Origin: an uncultured Porphyromonas sp.
Lineage (GTDB): Bacteria; Bacteroidota; Bacteroidia; Bacteroidales; Porphyromonadaceae
Direction: 5' to 3'
DNA: 6,553 bases
NCBI GenBank assembly: GCA_946997275.1
Contig: CAMPUN010000063.1
Coordinates: 1 to 6,553 of the forward strand
Part shown: positions 6,551 to 6,553 of the stretch, in pieces
How positions within the stretch are numbered: the first letter of the stretch is position 1
Layout: every line of letters begins with the position of its first letter
Program-made: the position numbers and the translations under genes
The notes under the pieces: generated by a model
Database searches by the model: none
What the model saw: only the letters and a program-made list of their open reading frames with translations
What the model was told of the DNA's origin: nothing

Positions 6551-6553
6551 TTG

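Overview
The window looks like a Bacteroidales chromosome, most plausibly a Porphyromonas-like species. The evidence is a gene order typical of that phylum (yajC, YbbR-like, coaE, DUF4271, hemD-like, rnpA, yidD, tatD), a Bacteroidota-type promoter -7 box (TAnnTTTG) before yajC, and no clear Shine-Dalgarno sequences before the genes. The species assignment is inference. The gene identities rest on motifs read directly in the translations.

Layout: every convincing gene is on the minus strand, so transcription runs right to left. From the right edge there is first a non-coding block (about 6218-6553). It holds a palindromic repeat element (6415-6537, with signs that it continues past the window edge) and a hairpin-rich segment of about 120 nt (6261-6382) with intrinsic-terminator-like structures at both ends, pointing outward. 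The candidate yajC promoter (6252-6259) follows directly. Then come yajC, a YbbR/CdaR-like membrane-anchored protein, coaE, a DUF4271 polytopic membrane protein, a HemD-family protein, a single ORF fusing RnpA to YidD, tatD, a J-domain coiled-coil protein, and the start of a HIRAN-domain gene that runs off the left edge.

The genes are packed like one operon. Four junctions are 4-nt start/stop overlaps (ATGA or GTGA) and the other gaps are about 14-40 nt, so translational coupling is likely. The cassette mixes membrane protein biogenesis (YajC, YidD), tRNA 5' maturation (RnpA), CoA synthesis (CoaE), a tetrapyrrole-enzyme family member (HemD-like) and a TatD nuclease. The J-domain/HIRAN pair at the distal end is the least understood part.

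Most worth a second look are the in-frame RnpA-YidD fusion, the overlapping J-domain/HIRAN gene pair, and the structured non-coding block with its neighbouring palindromic repeats upstream of yajC. Nothing here proves a new defence or mobile system.
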